64,000 nt of DNA from Litoribacillus peritrichatus. Lineage in GTDB: Bacteria > Pseudomonadota > Gammaproteobacteria > Pseudomonadales > Litoribrevibacteraceae. The DNA lies in the NCBI RefSeq assembly GCF_039537985.1, contig NZ_BAABBN010000007.1, forward strand, positions 1,054,001 to 1,118,000, read 5' to 3'. Under the pieces are notes generated by a model that saw only the letters and a list, made by a program, of their open reading frames with translations, was not told where the DNA came from and did no database searches. Position numbers and translations under genes: made by a program. How positions within the stretch are numbered: position 1 is the first letter of the stretch; the number at the start of each line of letters is the position of its first letter. Shown here in pieces: positions 19,955 through 29,194 of the stretch.

Positions 19955-20383
19955 ATGCAATCGACAATTTTGGGTGCAATAGAGCACTGTGATTTACCGG
20001 ATCTGGATATATTCAATATGCAGGTTCGGGTGGATACGGGCGCCAAAACATCCTCCATCCATGTAGATAATGTGGAGTGTGTGGAGAAAGATGGCGCTCA
20101 GTGGATCAGCTTTGATATTCATCCGGATGTCCATAACGTCAATCAGATTGTGCGCAGGGAGGCTCTGCTCAAACGAAAAAATGTGATAAAGAGCTCCAAT
20201 GGTCAAAAAGAACAACGTTTTGTTATCGATACTTGGTTGAAACTGGGAGCAATTGATCAATTGATCGAATTAACCCTGACTGACCGGTCATCCATGAGTT
20301 ACCTGATGTTGTTAGGGCGTCAGGCGATGCCAGAATCTGTGTTGGTCGACCCGAATAAAGAGTTTTTGCAAGATAGTAAGTGA
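19955..20383 (+). CDS. RimB-like retropepsin-type protease (PF05618 family)
   Basis: 142 residues, often annotated as 'ATP-dependent zinc protease'. The sequence shows the aspartic-protease signature VDTGAKTSSIH (about 26-36) and the flap-end LLGRQAM (about 123-129), the pattern of retropepsin-like RimB proteins associated with RimK. A strong ribosome site (AAGGGGAG) sets the start. It is 20 bases after the aspartoacylase-like gene. Role in controlling RimK activity is known for RimB relatives and inferred here. Confidence 0.88.
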   Translation: MQSTILGAIEHCDLPDLDIFNMQVRVDTGAKTSSIHVDNVECVEKDGAQWISFDIHPDVHNVNQIVRREALLKRKNVIKSSNGQKEQRFVIDTWLKLGAIDQLIELTLTDRSSMSYLMLLGRQAMPESVLVDPNKEFLQDSK

Positions 20384-20463
20384 CTGAATAATAAGCAGTT
20401 CCTGAATAAATAATTTTACAGATAAACAATAACCGAAAGGTAAAGAGTGAGGTAAATAGTTGT

Positions 20464-21060
20464 ATGGAAAGTATTGTTTTTGATTGGCTGAGCACATATC
20501 AGTTAAATGTTGCGCTTACGCTGGTCATTTTCAGTTTCTATGGTGTCTTTCGGTTTTTTGCAGGTCCAAGAATTCGGGAACAGGCGGAAGTTGGCCGCCT
20601 GAAAGATCAATCGGTAGCCAAAGCGCTGTCGGCACTGAATATCATTCTGATGATCGGTGCAGTGGCTTCTGCCCTGATTGTCTGGGGGTTTGATTTTAAA
20701 GGGTTGTTAACCTTATCTGCCAGTATCTTAGCGGTCACCGGTGTGGCCTTGTTTGCCAGTTGGTCCATTTTAAGTAATGTGACTTCCTTTTTTCTGTTGC
20801 TCGCTCATAACTCTTATAAGCGTGGTAACTTTGTGCGCATCATGGACGGCGATAACTTCATTGAAGGTTATATTTCAGAGATTAATTTGTTCAATACCAA
20901 GATGATTAGTGAGTCGCGCGAAGTGATCATTTATCCCAATAATCTGATTTTGTCGCGACCAACGTTGGTGAACCCTCGTGAGCGGTTGACCCCGATTGGT
21001 AAAATTGCTCCTGCGAAAACAGACGCGAAGCCTGAAGAAAAGGCCGAGAAATCGGCTTAA
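20464..21060 (+). CDS. Small MscS-family mechanosensitive channel
   Basis: 198 residues. Three hydrophobic segments (about 15-35, 60-80, 85-115) and the MscS beta domain (GDNFIEGYISEINLFNTKM..SREVIIYPNN). It ends soon after the beta domain with a Lys/Glu-rich tail, so it lacks the alpha-beta vestibule domain of E. coli MscS. Same strand, 80 bases after the rimB-like gene and 85 bases before a second MscS gene. Confidence 0.88.
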   Translation: MESIVFDWLSTYQLNVALTLVIFSFYGVFRFFAGPRIREQAEVGRLKDQSVAKALSALNIILMIGAVASALIVWGFDFKGLLTLSASILAVTGVALFASWSILSNVTSFFLLLAHNSYKRGNFVRIMDGDNFIEGYISEINLFNTKMISESREVIIYPNNLILSRPTLVNPRERLTPIGKIAPAKTDAKPEEKAEKSA

Positions 21061-21145
21061 CGTTCATTGATTTATGACGGTGGCAAACGTCAGTGAGCCT
21101 TGACTGCCGAGTTGTTCGGCTTGATTAATTGTGTGGTGATTTAGA

Positions 21146-22480
21146 ATGATTACGGATACGCTGCTGGAACACGTTGAACGCATTTCTCAGAATGTGCTTG
21201 AAGTTGTTTTAAGTATTGAAACCTATCATCAAATAGGCATCATCGCGCTTATTTATCTGCTGGCTTATACGCTTGCGTCCAGAATTTTTAAGTACACCCC
21301 GGTTCTCAGACAGCCCCCTACGTCTGATGTGAATGCGCCGCTCAGGGCTTTGATGTACCGGTGCGGTAAATTATTGTTCCCGGTACTCGCTTTAATTTTC
21401 TTACGCATTTCCCTTGAATTCAGTCAGTGGGTTTTAGAAGACGGCTGGGTGATTCAGGTGGCGTTTGCCATCGCGTTGTTTCTGCTTTTTCATTCTTTCG
21501 TCACCTTATTCGTGACGAACGCTTTTGTGGCGATGGCTTTTCGGTGGATCGGCATCCCCATTCTGTTTTTCTATGTGATCGGGGTGCTGGACGACATCAT
21601 CCGTGTGCTTGAGTCCATGTCGATTGAGCTGGGTAACATTAAGTTGTCTGCGTATGGGCTGACACGTACTTTGATTTTTGGTTCGTTACTGTTTTGGTTA
21701 GGGCGAGTATCAAATTCCACCGGGCAAACCATTATTCGTAAGCAGGAGTCGCTTGATTTCCGTACCCGTGAAATCGTGGCCAAGCTGTTTGAAATTGCCC
21801 TTTTCTTTTTAATCATCATGATCATGCTGCAATTGATGGGCATTAACTTAACAGCGCTGGCGGTATTCGGTGGTGCTGTGGGTGTAGGTTTAGGTTTTGG
21901 TTTGCAGGCCATTGCTTCTAATTTCATCTCTGGGGTGATCATTATTTTTGACCGCTCCATTTCGGTGGGAGACTACATTGAAATGGAAGATGGCCGGAGT
22001 GGAACCGTGACCGAGCTGAACATGCGCTCGACCACACTGGAAACGTTCGATGGCAAAGATATCGTGGTGCCGAATGAGAAGTTTATCTCTGGTTCTTTTA
22101 CTAACTGGACGCATAAAAATGGCAAGCAACGGTATCGGGTGGACTTCTCCGTCGGCTATAAAACCGATGTTCGCAGCATGGTTGAGCTGATTAAAGAGGC
22201 TGTGGCCAATCACCCTCAGGTACTCAGTGGCCCGGATTTACCGTTTGAAGAACGGCCGGACTGTGAGATTGACAGCTTCGGGGACAATGGCGTGAACATG
22301 TTTGTGGAGTTCTGGATGGAAGGCATCGACGACGGCCGTAACCGAGTGGGTGGTGATTTGTTGTTGATCATTCTGGAAACCTTGCAAGAAAATGGCATTG
22401 AAATTCCGTTCCCACAACGAGATGTCCGAATTGTGCAGTTTGATGCGCAGGCTTTGCAGAAACAGGCGGCTTCGGAGTAA
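21146..22480 (+). CDS. MscS-family mechanosensitive ion channel
   Basis: 444 residues. Several N-terminal membrane segments, the pore helix region (AVFGGAVGVGLGFGLQAIASNFISG, about 235-260), the beta domain (DRSISVGDYIEMEDGRSGTV, VPNEKFISG) and a full alpha-beta domain (about 330-430). Releases solutes on hypo-osmotic shock. Tandem with the smaller MscS gene upstream. Confidence 0.95.
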   Translation: MITDTLLEHVERISQNVLEVVLSIETYHQIGIIALIYLLAYTLASRIFKYTPVLRQPPTSDVNAPLRALMYRCGKLLFPVLALIFLRISLEFSQWVLEDGWVIQVAFAIALFLLFHSFVTLFVTNAFVAMAFRWIGIPILFFYVIGVLDDIIRVLESMSIELGNIKLSAYGLTRTLIFGSLLFWLGRVSNSTGQTIIRKQESLDFRTREIVAKLFEIALFFLIIMIMLQLMGINLTALAVFGGAVGVGLGFGLQAIASNFISGVIIIFDRSISVGDYIEMEDGRSGTVTELNMRSTTLETFDGKDIVVPNEKFISGSFTNWTHKNGKQRYRVDFSVGYKTDVRSMVELIKEAVANHPQVLSGPDLPFEERPDCEIDSFGDNGVNMFVEFWMEGIDDGRNRVGGDLLLIILETLQENGIEIPFPQRDVRIVQFDAQALQKQAASE

Positions 22481-22579
22481 ATCGGTTGGTTGGTATTTCA
22501 TTCATCTCTATTACAACTGGCTCATGAAAAGGTGATATGGTTATGACTTCCGCCTTTGAATCAACGCCGTCACCTTGTT

Positions 22580-24001
22580 ATGAAAAAAGACACTCTCAAA
22601 TCTTTATATGCTCGCCTGAAGTCAGCGAACAGCTACCCTGAATGGCTGTCGCTGGCTGAAGAAATTGATGCTCTCAATGATCATCTGGCTTGGCAAAGTC
22701 ATATCCCGGATGATGGCGTTTATGCCTTGCTTGATGTTCATGTAAAGCGGATCAATACTTTAATCGCGTCCAGACAATGGCTCAAACTTGTCGATTTCCT
22801 AAGAGAATCTTTGTATCGCATGGTGGCAGAACTGAACAGTCATCGGTTGTACAGTTTGGCCTTAACCGGCCCCAAACACGTGGTCGAAAGCTATCTGAGC
22901 GCGGTGGAGTGTGCGCTGGATTGCATTTGTGAAACCGAGATCAAAGAACTTTCTGTCTCCCAAAAACTGGCCGTTTTTACTCAGGCGGAAACCAACTTTG
23001 GTCGACCGGCTTTGATGCTCAGTGGGGGTGGAACTTTTGGTATTTATCATGTCGGGGTGGTGAAGGCGCTATTGGAACAGGGAGTGTTGCCGGAGGTGAT
23101 TTCTGGCACCAGTATGGGCTCCATTGCTGCAGGCATTCTGGCGGTGAACGATGATCAAGCACTGTATGAGTTGTTTAAAAAGCCAGAAGAGCGTCACTAT
23201 CGGCCATTAAAACGTTTACCTTGGCGAGACATGTTTTCGGCAAAGGCATTACTCAATGAAGCGCAGTTGAACGAGTGCATCTTAGCAAATATGGGGAACC
23301 TGACGTTTGCTGAAGCTTACCGGAAAACCGGTCGCGAGATCAGCATTTCGGTGTCCTCTAACCGGCCTGGTCAAAAGCCCCGAATTCTTAACTACCAAAC
23401 CGCACCGGACGTCTTGATCAGTTCGGCTTCCAGAGCATCTTGCTCGGTTCCGGGGTTATTTCCGCCCTGTAAATTACGGGCCAAACAAGCCAATGGTAAC
23501 ATCGTTGATTACATGCCGAGTGAGTACTGGGTGGATGGCTCTTTTGCCTCCGACATACCGCAGCAACGCATTGGTCGTTTACACAATGTGAATTACTTCA
23601 TTGTGAGCCAGGCAAACCCTCATGTGTTGCCTTTTGTATCGCATCGGCAGAAGAGCGGGTTGGCGGCGGTAGCTAAAGATCTGGCGGTGTCTTCGTTAGT
23701 CAGTCAGAGCAGAACCTTACTGAAAGTCGCTCAACGGCGTTTGCATCGGGAGCCGTGGCGATCCTGGCTGGATCATGGTTCTTTGATATTAGGGCAGGAG
23801 TATTTGGGGGATATTAATTTACATCCTGACTTCCCTGCGCAATGGTTTTTGAAGTTTATGAAGAACCCAACCATCGACGAGATTCATTATTTACTTAAAA
23901 CAGGTGAACGTACTACCTGGCCTTACTTGAAGATGATCGAAAACCAAACCCGGATCAGTAAGAAGTTAAGAGCCTGCGTTACTCACTTGCAAACTCAATA
24001 A
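22580..24001 (+). CDS. Patatin-like phospholipase with DUF3336 domain
   Basis: 473 residues from the chosen ATG (MKKDTLKSL); an in-frame TTG at 22556 is an alternative. Residues about 1-140 match the DUF3336 region found before patatin domains in bacterial and yeast TGL3/4-type lipases. The patatin core has the oxyanion loop SGGGTFGIYHVGVV, nucleophile elbow GTSMGS (about 181-186) and the dyad Asp in WVDGSFASDIP. Acts on membrane or storage lipids. No signal peptide. Confidence 0.92.
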   Translation: MKKDTLKSLYARLKSANSYPEWLSLAEEIDALNDHLAWQSHIPDDGVYALLDVHVKRINTLIASRQWLKLVDFLRESLYRMVAELNSHRLYSLALTGPKHVVESYLSAVECALDCICETEIKELSVSQKLAVFTQAETNFGRPALMLSGGGTFGIYHVGVVKALLEQGVLPEVISGTSMGSIAAGILAVNDDQALYELFKKPEERHYRPLKRLPWRDMFSAKALLNEAQLNECILANMGNLTFAEAYRKTGREISISVSSNRPGQKPRILNYQTAPDVLISSASRASCSVPGLFPPCKLRAKQANGNIVDYMPSEYWVDGSFASDIPQQRIGRLHNVNYFIVSQANPHVLPFVSHRQKSGLAAVAKDLAVSSLVSQSRTLLKVAQRRLHREPWRSWLDHGSLILGQEYLGDINLHPDFPAQWFLKFMKNPTIDEIHYLLKTGERTTWPYLKMIENQTRISKKLRACVTHLQTQ

Positions 24002-24074
24002 TAGCCTTGGTTGTGTGATTATATTGTTCAAATGATGAACTCGAAGATAAGAAAGCGATGTTAAAGGTGGTTCG

Positions 24075-24521
24075 GTGAAAAGAAAACAGGTCCAACTGGA
24101 GTGCATTGAGTTGCCGTCCTCCGAGCAGGCCAGTGAGTTGAACCGCCGGTTCGATGATTACCTGCAAACCCAGTTCCCTGGCATTGCTCCGGAATCGGCC
24201 GATAAGTTATTTATGCTGGAAGCCAGAGATGAATCGGGCCGGTTGGTGGGTGGTATTCACGCTAATTGTTATTGGGATGGACTGGAAATTCTTACCCTTT
24301 GGGTCGACGAGTCTTTACGTGGCCAAGGGATAGGCGCAACGTTGGTTGAGCAGGCTGAAGATTACGCCAGAAAGAACGGAGCGGTGGTTGCCTTTTTGAA
24401 AACGGCGGAAGCGAAAGTTTTTTATCAAAAGCTGGATTATGAAGTTTATGGCGTGCTGGAAGACAGGCCCATAGGTTCCCAATTGTTTCATATGAAAAAG
24501 CGGTTGGACGTTGAACCATAA
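24075..24521 (+). CDS. GNAT-family N-acetyltransferase
   Basis: 148 residues, GTG start after AAGGTGG. The acetyl-CoA loop is LRGQGIGATLVEQAE (about 79-93), with typical later GNAT strands (AEAKVFYQKLDYEVYGVLED). The substrate cannot be read from sequence. A GFA-family gene follows 27 bases later on the same strand. Confidence 0.9.
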   Translation: MKRKQVQLECIELPSSEQASELNRRFDDYLQTQFPGIAPESADKLFMLEARDESGRLVGGIHANCYWDGLEILTLWVDESLRGQGIGATLVEQAEDYARKNGAVVAFLKTAEAKVFYQKLDYEVYGVLEDRPIGSQLFHMKKRLDVEP

Positions 24522-24548
24522 GGCATTCATTTTTAAGGAGCCAGTTCT

Positions 24549-24980
24549 GTGGGGGTTAATAAGTCATATCGCGGCCAATGCCTGTGTGGATCAATTTCGT
24601 ATGAAGTTGATCAATTTGATCCAAAGATGGCTCATTGCCATTGTTCCATGTGTCGTAAATTTCATGGGGCGGCATTTGCTACATTTGGGGCTGCCAAAAA
24701 AGCAGATTTCCGGTGGCTTTCCGGTGAATCCCTGTTAAAAACATATCAAGCAAAAAACGGTACGAACAGGCAGTTTTGCAATGAGTGTGGTTCTAGCCTG
24801 ACGTTTTCGGGTGTAGAGGACGACGGGAGTATTGTCGAAATTGCATTAGGTACACTGGATACGGAACTGCCAATTCAACCTGATGCCCATATTTATACTA
24901 AATACGGTGCTGATTGGTATCAGTCGGGAGATGATTTACCCAAATTTGAAGAAGGTCGAGTTTCGAAATCTGACTCATAA
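24549..24980 (+). CDS. GFA (glutathione-dependent formaldehyde-activating/CENP-V) family protein
   Basis: 143 residues, GTG start with a TAAGGAG ribosome site. Zinc ligands typical of the GFA fold: GQCLCGSI, CHCSMCRKFHG, FCNECGSSL. The family name comes from a formaldehyde-glutathione activity; most members have unknown substrates. A paralogous GFA gene is at 30040. Confidence 0.9.
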   Translation: MGVNKSYRGQCLCGSISYEVDQFDPKMAHCHCSMCRKFHGAAFATFGAAKKADFRWLSGESLLKTYQAKNGTNRQFCNECGSSLTFSGVEDDGSIVEIALGTLDTELPIQPDAHIYTKYGADWYQSGDDLPKFEEGRVSKSDS

Positions 24981-25056
24981 AATAATAAAGACAGCCGATA
25001 CAAATTCCTGAACATGAATGGCTCAATACCGGATGTATTTTTGAAAGGGAATGATC

Positions 25057-25377
25057 ATGCAAGTCTTTGAATTAAAAAATGCAGAAGGCGAAGTAACGGC
25101 GTTTGAAATCAGTAACAGCTTTATGGGGTCAGGGTCGATAGCTCGGTTCATCAAGCGTTGCGAAGGTTGTGACGTTACTTCAGTCCGTAAGTTATTTCAG
25201 TCGGATGACGTCCATGTGCATTTTATTTTTGAAGATCAGGCTTTTACGGTGTCCGAACCCCATGGCGAGAGCAGCCGATTAGTGATTGCACCCGTCGAAA
25301 TTACAGAAGATGCGATGGCGGTAATTCATTGGCTCATGAAATCTGTTGCCGCCACGCCATTTTTTAAATTCTACTGA
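25057..25377 (+). CDS. Hypothetical protein, 106 aa
   Basis: Not recognised. Of two in-frame ATGs, the second (25057) is chosen because the ribosome site GAAAGGGA lies 7 bases before it and would touch the first. A small alpha/beta-looking soluble protein with one Cys pair (RCEGCD), a hydrophobic strand HVHFIFEDQAF, and a C-terminal helix. It follows the GFA gene by 76 bases. Confidence 0.65.
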   Translation: MQVFELKNAEGEVTAFEISNSFMGSGSIARFIKRCEGCDVTSVRKLFQSDDVHVHFIFEDQAFTVSEPHGESSRLVIAPVEITEDAMAVIHWLMKSVAATPFFKFY

Positions 25378-25467
25378 GAGAAAACGCTCATTACGCTCTA
25401 AGCGAGGCTTTTATCAAAATGTCATTTTTCTGATATTCACGCTTTGAATCTTTCGTTCTCTTAAAAA

Positions 25468-26910
25468 TCATGCGCCAGGGCCACAATCCAGGCAATGTTC
25501 TATCAGTTCCGGTCCGATATGCAGTTTGGCGTTCACATCTCGAAGTGCCGTTCTAACCCCTTCTTCAATGACCGGATGATAGAACGGCATGTCCAGAATC
25601 TGGCTGACGGTCATTCTTTGTTGTACCGCCCAAGACAACAAGTGGCCAATGTGCTCTGCCGCCGGGCCAAACATTTCAGCGCCTAAAAGCAAGCCACTGC
25701 CTTGCTCTGCGTATACCTTGAGAATGCCTTTGTTTTTGCCCATGACCCGGCTTCTGCCCTGGTCTTCAAAACTGACTTGCCCTACGGCGTAACAAGACTG
25801 GCAGCGGGCTTCGACTTGTTGTAATGATAAACCCACCGAGGCTACCTGAGGCTCGGTGAAGACAACGGCCAATGGTGTTCGTCTCAGACCTGAACGCACA
25901 TCGGGATAACGGCCTGCGTTATCACCCGCAATGCGTCCTTCGTCGGCAGCTTCGTGAAGCAGGGGAATATCATTGTTGGCATCACCGGCGATGAATATGT
26001 GGCCAGGGGTGGCCTGACCTGTGTATCGGTCAAACACCGGTACGCCCTGATCATCCAGAGTCAGGCTGGTGTTTTCGAGTGCCAGGTTGTCTATGTTGGG
26101 TTTGCGACCGGTGGCGGCGAGTAAATAATCAAAGGTTTCCGTGACGTCCTGACCGGACTTATCCACATAGTGAATCTCAACGGCGTCTCCGGTTTTTCGG
26201 ATGCCGTTTACCTTGGCATTGGCATCCAGATAGAATTCTTCATTAAAGGTTGTTTCTGCGTAGGTTCGGATCTCTGGATCTTGGATGGCGGCAACGGAAC
26301 CGCCACGACCGAACACTTTAACGTTTACCCCAAGCCGACTCAGTGCTTGCCCGAGTTCCATGCCTATCACCCCAGGGCCAAACACTGCGACGGATGCAGG
26401 TAACTCTTCCAGTTCGAAGAGGTCGTCATTGACGAGCAATCGGTCTCCAACTTCTAAGAATAGACCCGGAAAAGAAGGGCGTGAACCGGTGGCGATGATT
26501 ATTCGATCAGCGGTTATTTCTGTATGGTTATCCACCACCAGAGTGTGGTCGTCTTTAAACTTTGCATAGCCCATAAGCTTATGGTCAGCATGAAAACCAT
26601 TGACGGATTCAACCACAAACCCGACAAAACGATCGCGTTCTCGACGAACCCGTTCTAACACGGCTTTACCATCCACCTGCACGTTCTCCACAGACACGCC
26701 GAATGGTTCCGTTTTTTTGGCATGATGCGCTGCTTCAGCGGCGGCAATCAGTAATTTACTGGGCATACAACCAACGCGGGCGCAAGTTGTGCCGTATTGA
26801 TGGGCTTCTATTAACAGGAGGCTGTCGGTATGTGCTCGTGCAGCCCGGTATGCACCCATGCCTGCCGTGCCGGAACCTATGATTGCTACTTCAACGTGTC
26901 GTTTGTTCAT
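25468..26910 (-). CDS. Lpd-like FAD-dependent pyridine nucleotide-disulfide oxidoreductase
   Basis: 480 residues. The FAD-binding GSGTAGMGAY is near residue 12, redox-active disulfide GTTCARVGCMPSK near 41-53, NAD(P)H-binding GPGVIGMELG near 180, second FAD motif IFIAGDANND, and dimer-domain His-Glu pair in HPVIEEG. The active-site loop CARVGCMPSK differs from the CLNVGCIPSK of true dihydrolipoamide dehydrogenases, and a C-terminal tail ends in HCLDCGPGA. A glutaredoxin gene lies 63 bases upstream on the same strand, suggesting a thiol-redox role; the electron acceptor is unknown. Confidence 0.9.
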   Translation of the reverse strand: MNKRHVEVAIIGSGTAGMGAYRAARAHTDSLLLIEAHQYGTTCARVGCMPSKLLIAAAEAAHHAKKTEPFGVSVENVQVDGKAVLERVRRERDRFVGFVVESVNGFHADHKLMGYAKFKDDHTLVVDNHTEITADRIIIATGSRPSFPGLFLEVGDRLLVNDDLFELEELPASVAVFGPGVIGMELGQALSRLGVNVKVFGRGGSVAAIQDPEIRTYAETTFNEEFYLDANAKVNGIRKTGDAVEIHYVDKSGQDVTETFDYLLAATGRKPNIDNLALENTSLTLDDQGVPVFDRYTGQATPGHIFIAGDANNDIPLLHEAADEGRIAGDNAGRYPDVRSGLRRTPLAVVFTEPQVASVGLSLQQVEARCQSCYAVGQVSFEDQGRSRVMGKNKGILKVYAEQGSGLLLGAEMFGPAAEHIGHLLSWAVQQRMTVSQILDMPFYHPVIEEGVRTALRDVNAKLHIGPELIEHCLDCGPGA

Positions 26911-26973
26911 GATTTTTGCCTATCACCTTCTGGACGTTTACTGTCGGTTGAACCTATACGCTAAAGAGGCCGG

Positions 26974-27273
26974 TTAAGCGTATTGCTGGGTTTGTTTTCG
27001 GATGATGTCTGCATTGCTATTCAGGTATTTAATAATGTCGCTGGATTCATACAGCCATTCTGTATTGCCATCTGACGTTTCGATCTTCAGACAAGGCACC
27101 TGACCAAGACCGCCTTTTCGGATTAACTCGGTTCTTTTTGCCGGGTTGGAACGTATGTCATACTTGGGAATGTCTAATTCCAAATGTTGAATCGCCTGTC
27201 TGGTACGTGCGCAGTATGGACACGCTTCAAAGTGGTACAGTGACAGGTTGGTAATGTTTTTTGCGTTGCTCAT
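26974..27273 (-). CDS. Glutaredoxin-domain protein
   Basis: 99 residues with a thioredoxin fold. Active site CPYC (about 18-21) and the GSH-binding cis-Pro region GQVPCL (about 57-62). An AGGAG ribosome site sits 8 bases before ATG. First gene of a probable two-gene unit with the flavoprotein disulfide reductase; the pair may form a reductase/glutaredoxin relay (inference). Confidence 0.92.
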   Translation of the reverse strand: MSNAKNITNLSLYHFEACPYCARTRQAIQHLELDIPKYDIRSNPAKRTELIRKGGLGQVPCLKIETSDGNTEWLYESSDIIKYLNSNADIIRKQTQQYA

Positions 27274-27377
27274 TTTATTTTCTCCTGCTCGTAACTTGTT
27301 GGATGTTTGCTATTATCCAAATTCGAAGCCGACAAAATATGATGTAATGTTCGCGATTTATGATGTTTCGTTCGGCA

Positions 27378-27433
27378 GGGATCGTCCCGAAGGGATCGTT
27401 CGGAACGAATCGCCCAGAACGAATCGTCCAGTC
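27378..27433. repeat. Four-unit 14-bp periodic repeat in the grx/araC divergent region
   Basis: Units GGGATCGTCCCGAA, GGGATCGTTCGGAA, CGAATCGCCCAGAA and CGAATCGTCCAGTC follow each other exactly, with ATCG(T/C) in the same register in all four. It lies between the glutaredoxin start and the araC start, so it may be an operator array. It also explains the spurious N-terminal extension of the araC frame. Confidence 0.6.
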
Positions 27434-27497
27434 CGGGTTTTTCAGTAAAAGTGCACTCGACTTAACGGTGACAAAGAACGGAGTAAAGGATCTTCAA

Positions 27498-28445
27498 ATG
27501 GATGCACTGGCAGATGTGTTAAGAACCATTCGGTTAAAGACGACCACCTATTTTTGTACCGATTTTCATGCGCCGTGGGGAATGAACGTCGGTCAACGTA
27601 AAGACGGCTTGTTTCACGTGGTGGTTGAAGGTGATTGCTGGTTGAAGCTGGAGCATTCCGAAACCGTGATTCACCTGCAGGAAGGCGATATTGTTGCTTT
27701 TCCTACCGGAGGCGCGCACTGGATCAGCGATCAAAGCCACAGCCGGGTGCTGCCAGGGCCTTCGGTGGTGGAGCAAATCTTGGCCGGGGATAATCCGTTT
27801 GCCGTGCAAGGCCAAGAGGAGGCCAAAGCGATCACGTTGATGTGTGGCTCTTTTGATTATGACTCTTCCATTAATCACCCGTTTCTTAAAGATCTGCCAT
27901 GTTTTATACACATTAAGTCGAGCGAAACCCCGGAGCTGGACTGGCTAAGATCGTTGGTTACGGTGCTGTCTTATGAATCTCGTGTTGAATCGCCAGGCTC
28001 TACGGTGATGGTCGACCGCTTAACCGAAGTGCTGTTTATTCAGATTATGCGGGCGTACACGAAAAGTCATGTTTCGAAGATGGGTTACATGGCAGCGCTA
28101 ATGGATTCTCAAATCGGTGAAGCGCTCAATGCTATCCATGCTGAAGATGAAGCCTACTGGACGGTAGAAAGGCTTGGAGATCATGTTGCGATGTCGCGAA
28201 CGGCGTTTTCTGAAAAATTCAGTAAGCTGGTGGGGATTCCCGCTAAAACCTATCTGGTGAACTGGCGAATGCAGAAAGCGAAAGAGCATCTCCAATCGGG
28301 TGTTAAGTCCATGTATGAAATTGCCGAGATCGCCGGGTATTCGTCTGAAGCGGCGTTCAGTAAAGCGTTTAAACAATTCTTTGGCGTTTCACCCGGCAAA
28401 GTCCGAAAGGGGGCGCATTCTTCTGAAGAACAGGTTCAAAAATAG
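27498..28445 (+). CDS. AraC-family regulator with cupin sensor domain
   Basis: 315 residues from ATG 27498 (MDALADVLRTIRLK), chosen because AGTAAAGGA lies 8 bases before it; the frame is open further upstream but only through the 14-bp repeats. N-terminal cupin-like ligand domain (about 1-180) and two C-terminal helix-turn-helix motifs (about 205-300; YEIAEIAGYSSEAAFSKAFKQFFGVSPGKVR). Divergent from grx. Its end overlaps the convergent binding-protein gene by 10 bp. Confidence 0.92.
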   Translation: MDALADVLRTIRLKTTTYFCTDFHAPWGMNVGQRKDGLFHVVVEGDCWLKLEHSETVIHLQEGDIVAFPTGGAHWISDQSHSRVLPGPSVVEQILAGDNPFAVQGQEEAKAITLMCGSFDYDSSINHPFLKDLPCFIHIKSSETPELDWLRSLVTVLSYESRVESPGSTVMVDRLTEVLFIQIMRAYTKSHVSKMGYMAALMDSQIGEALNAIHAEDEAYWTVERLGDHVAMSRTAFSEKFSKLVGIPAKTYLVNWRMQKAKEHLQSGVKSMYEIAEIAGYSSEAAFSKAFKQFFGVSPGKVRKGAHSSEEQVQK

Positions 28446-29194
28446 TTCTGGATCATGGCATCGATCTTTCCGTCATGTTTGTAGGTATTTAATACGCGAT
28501 TAAAGCGTTTGAGAAAGTTTTCACCTGCCTTGTTGGTTCTGGGAATGATCAGGTGGTGCCCAATGGTGGTGAACGGCGTTTCTAAGATTTTGTATTCTGT
28601 AGGGTTATCCGCTTCGGATTGAATTAAGGCTTCGGCCGTTTCGCTGTTGGTCATCACCATATCGACTCTACCTGCGCCAAGCATTCTGAAGCAATGTTTC
28701 ATATTCGGAGGTTGATCAATGATGATGATGCCTTTCTCAGCGAGTTTTTTTAATCTGAATAAGTTATAGCCTTGAGGTTTACACACATTTTTACCTCTGA
28801 GGTCGTAATCGGATTGATAATGGATATTACTGCCCCTTTGGACAATGAATACTTCTTTGAGGGTGTATAGAGGCTCGGAGTAGAACCACTCTTTGACGCG
28901 TTCTTTGTTTTTGGAATAAGCAAAGGTTCCGAGGTATAGACCTTCTTGAGTTTGTTTATAGCCTCGCTTCCAAGGTAGAAAATTCACTTCACTCTGATCC
29001 CCCATGTCCTGAACCACTGAGACCACGATTTCAGTCGCAAGGCCGCCGTTTTTGACCGCTTCTCCGGTAAACGGAGGAAATTCACCTGAGGCAAAATGGT
29101 AGGTTTCTGCCTGACAGATGCTGAACAGCAGGCTGAAAAAAAACACTAAGACGGGGCGGGATAACATGCTGGCAGCTCCATAGTTAATTGACAT
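28436..29194 (-). CDS. Exported family 3 substrate-binding-like protein
   Basis: 252 residues; AGGAGG 6 bases before ATG fixes the start. Signal peptide with cleavage near SICQA-ET. Family 3 solute-binding fold (FPPFTGEAVKNGGLATEIV, NFLPWKRGY, then a LRGKNVC hinge and a DMVMTNSETAEALI region). No transporter genes adjoin it, as with many single-gene members in this group of bacteria. Ligand unknown. Confidence 0.85.
   Translation of the reverse strand: MSINYGAASMLSRPVLVFFFSLLFSICQAETYHFASGEFPPFTGEAVKNGGLATEIVVSVVQDMGDQSEVNFLPWKRGYKQTQEGLYLGTFAYSKNKERVKEWFYSEPLYTLKEVFIVQRGSNIHYQSDYDLRGKNVCKPQGYNLFRLKKLAEKGIIIIDQPPNMKHCFRMLGAGRVDMVMTNSETAEALIQSEADNPTEYKILETPFTTIGHHLIIPRTNKAGENFLKRFNRVLNTYKHDGKIDAMIQNYF

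Noticed and set aside
25468..26910. Annotation of the flavoprotein reductase as MerA.
   Set aside because: It lacks the N-terminal metal-binding domain and the vicinal C-terminal CC of MerA, and it is 34 kb from the mer operon.
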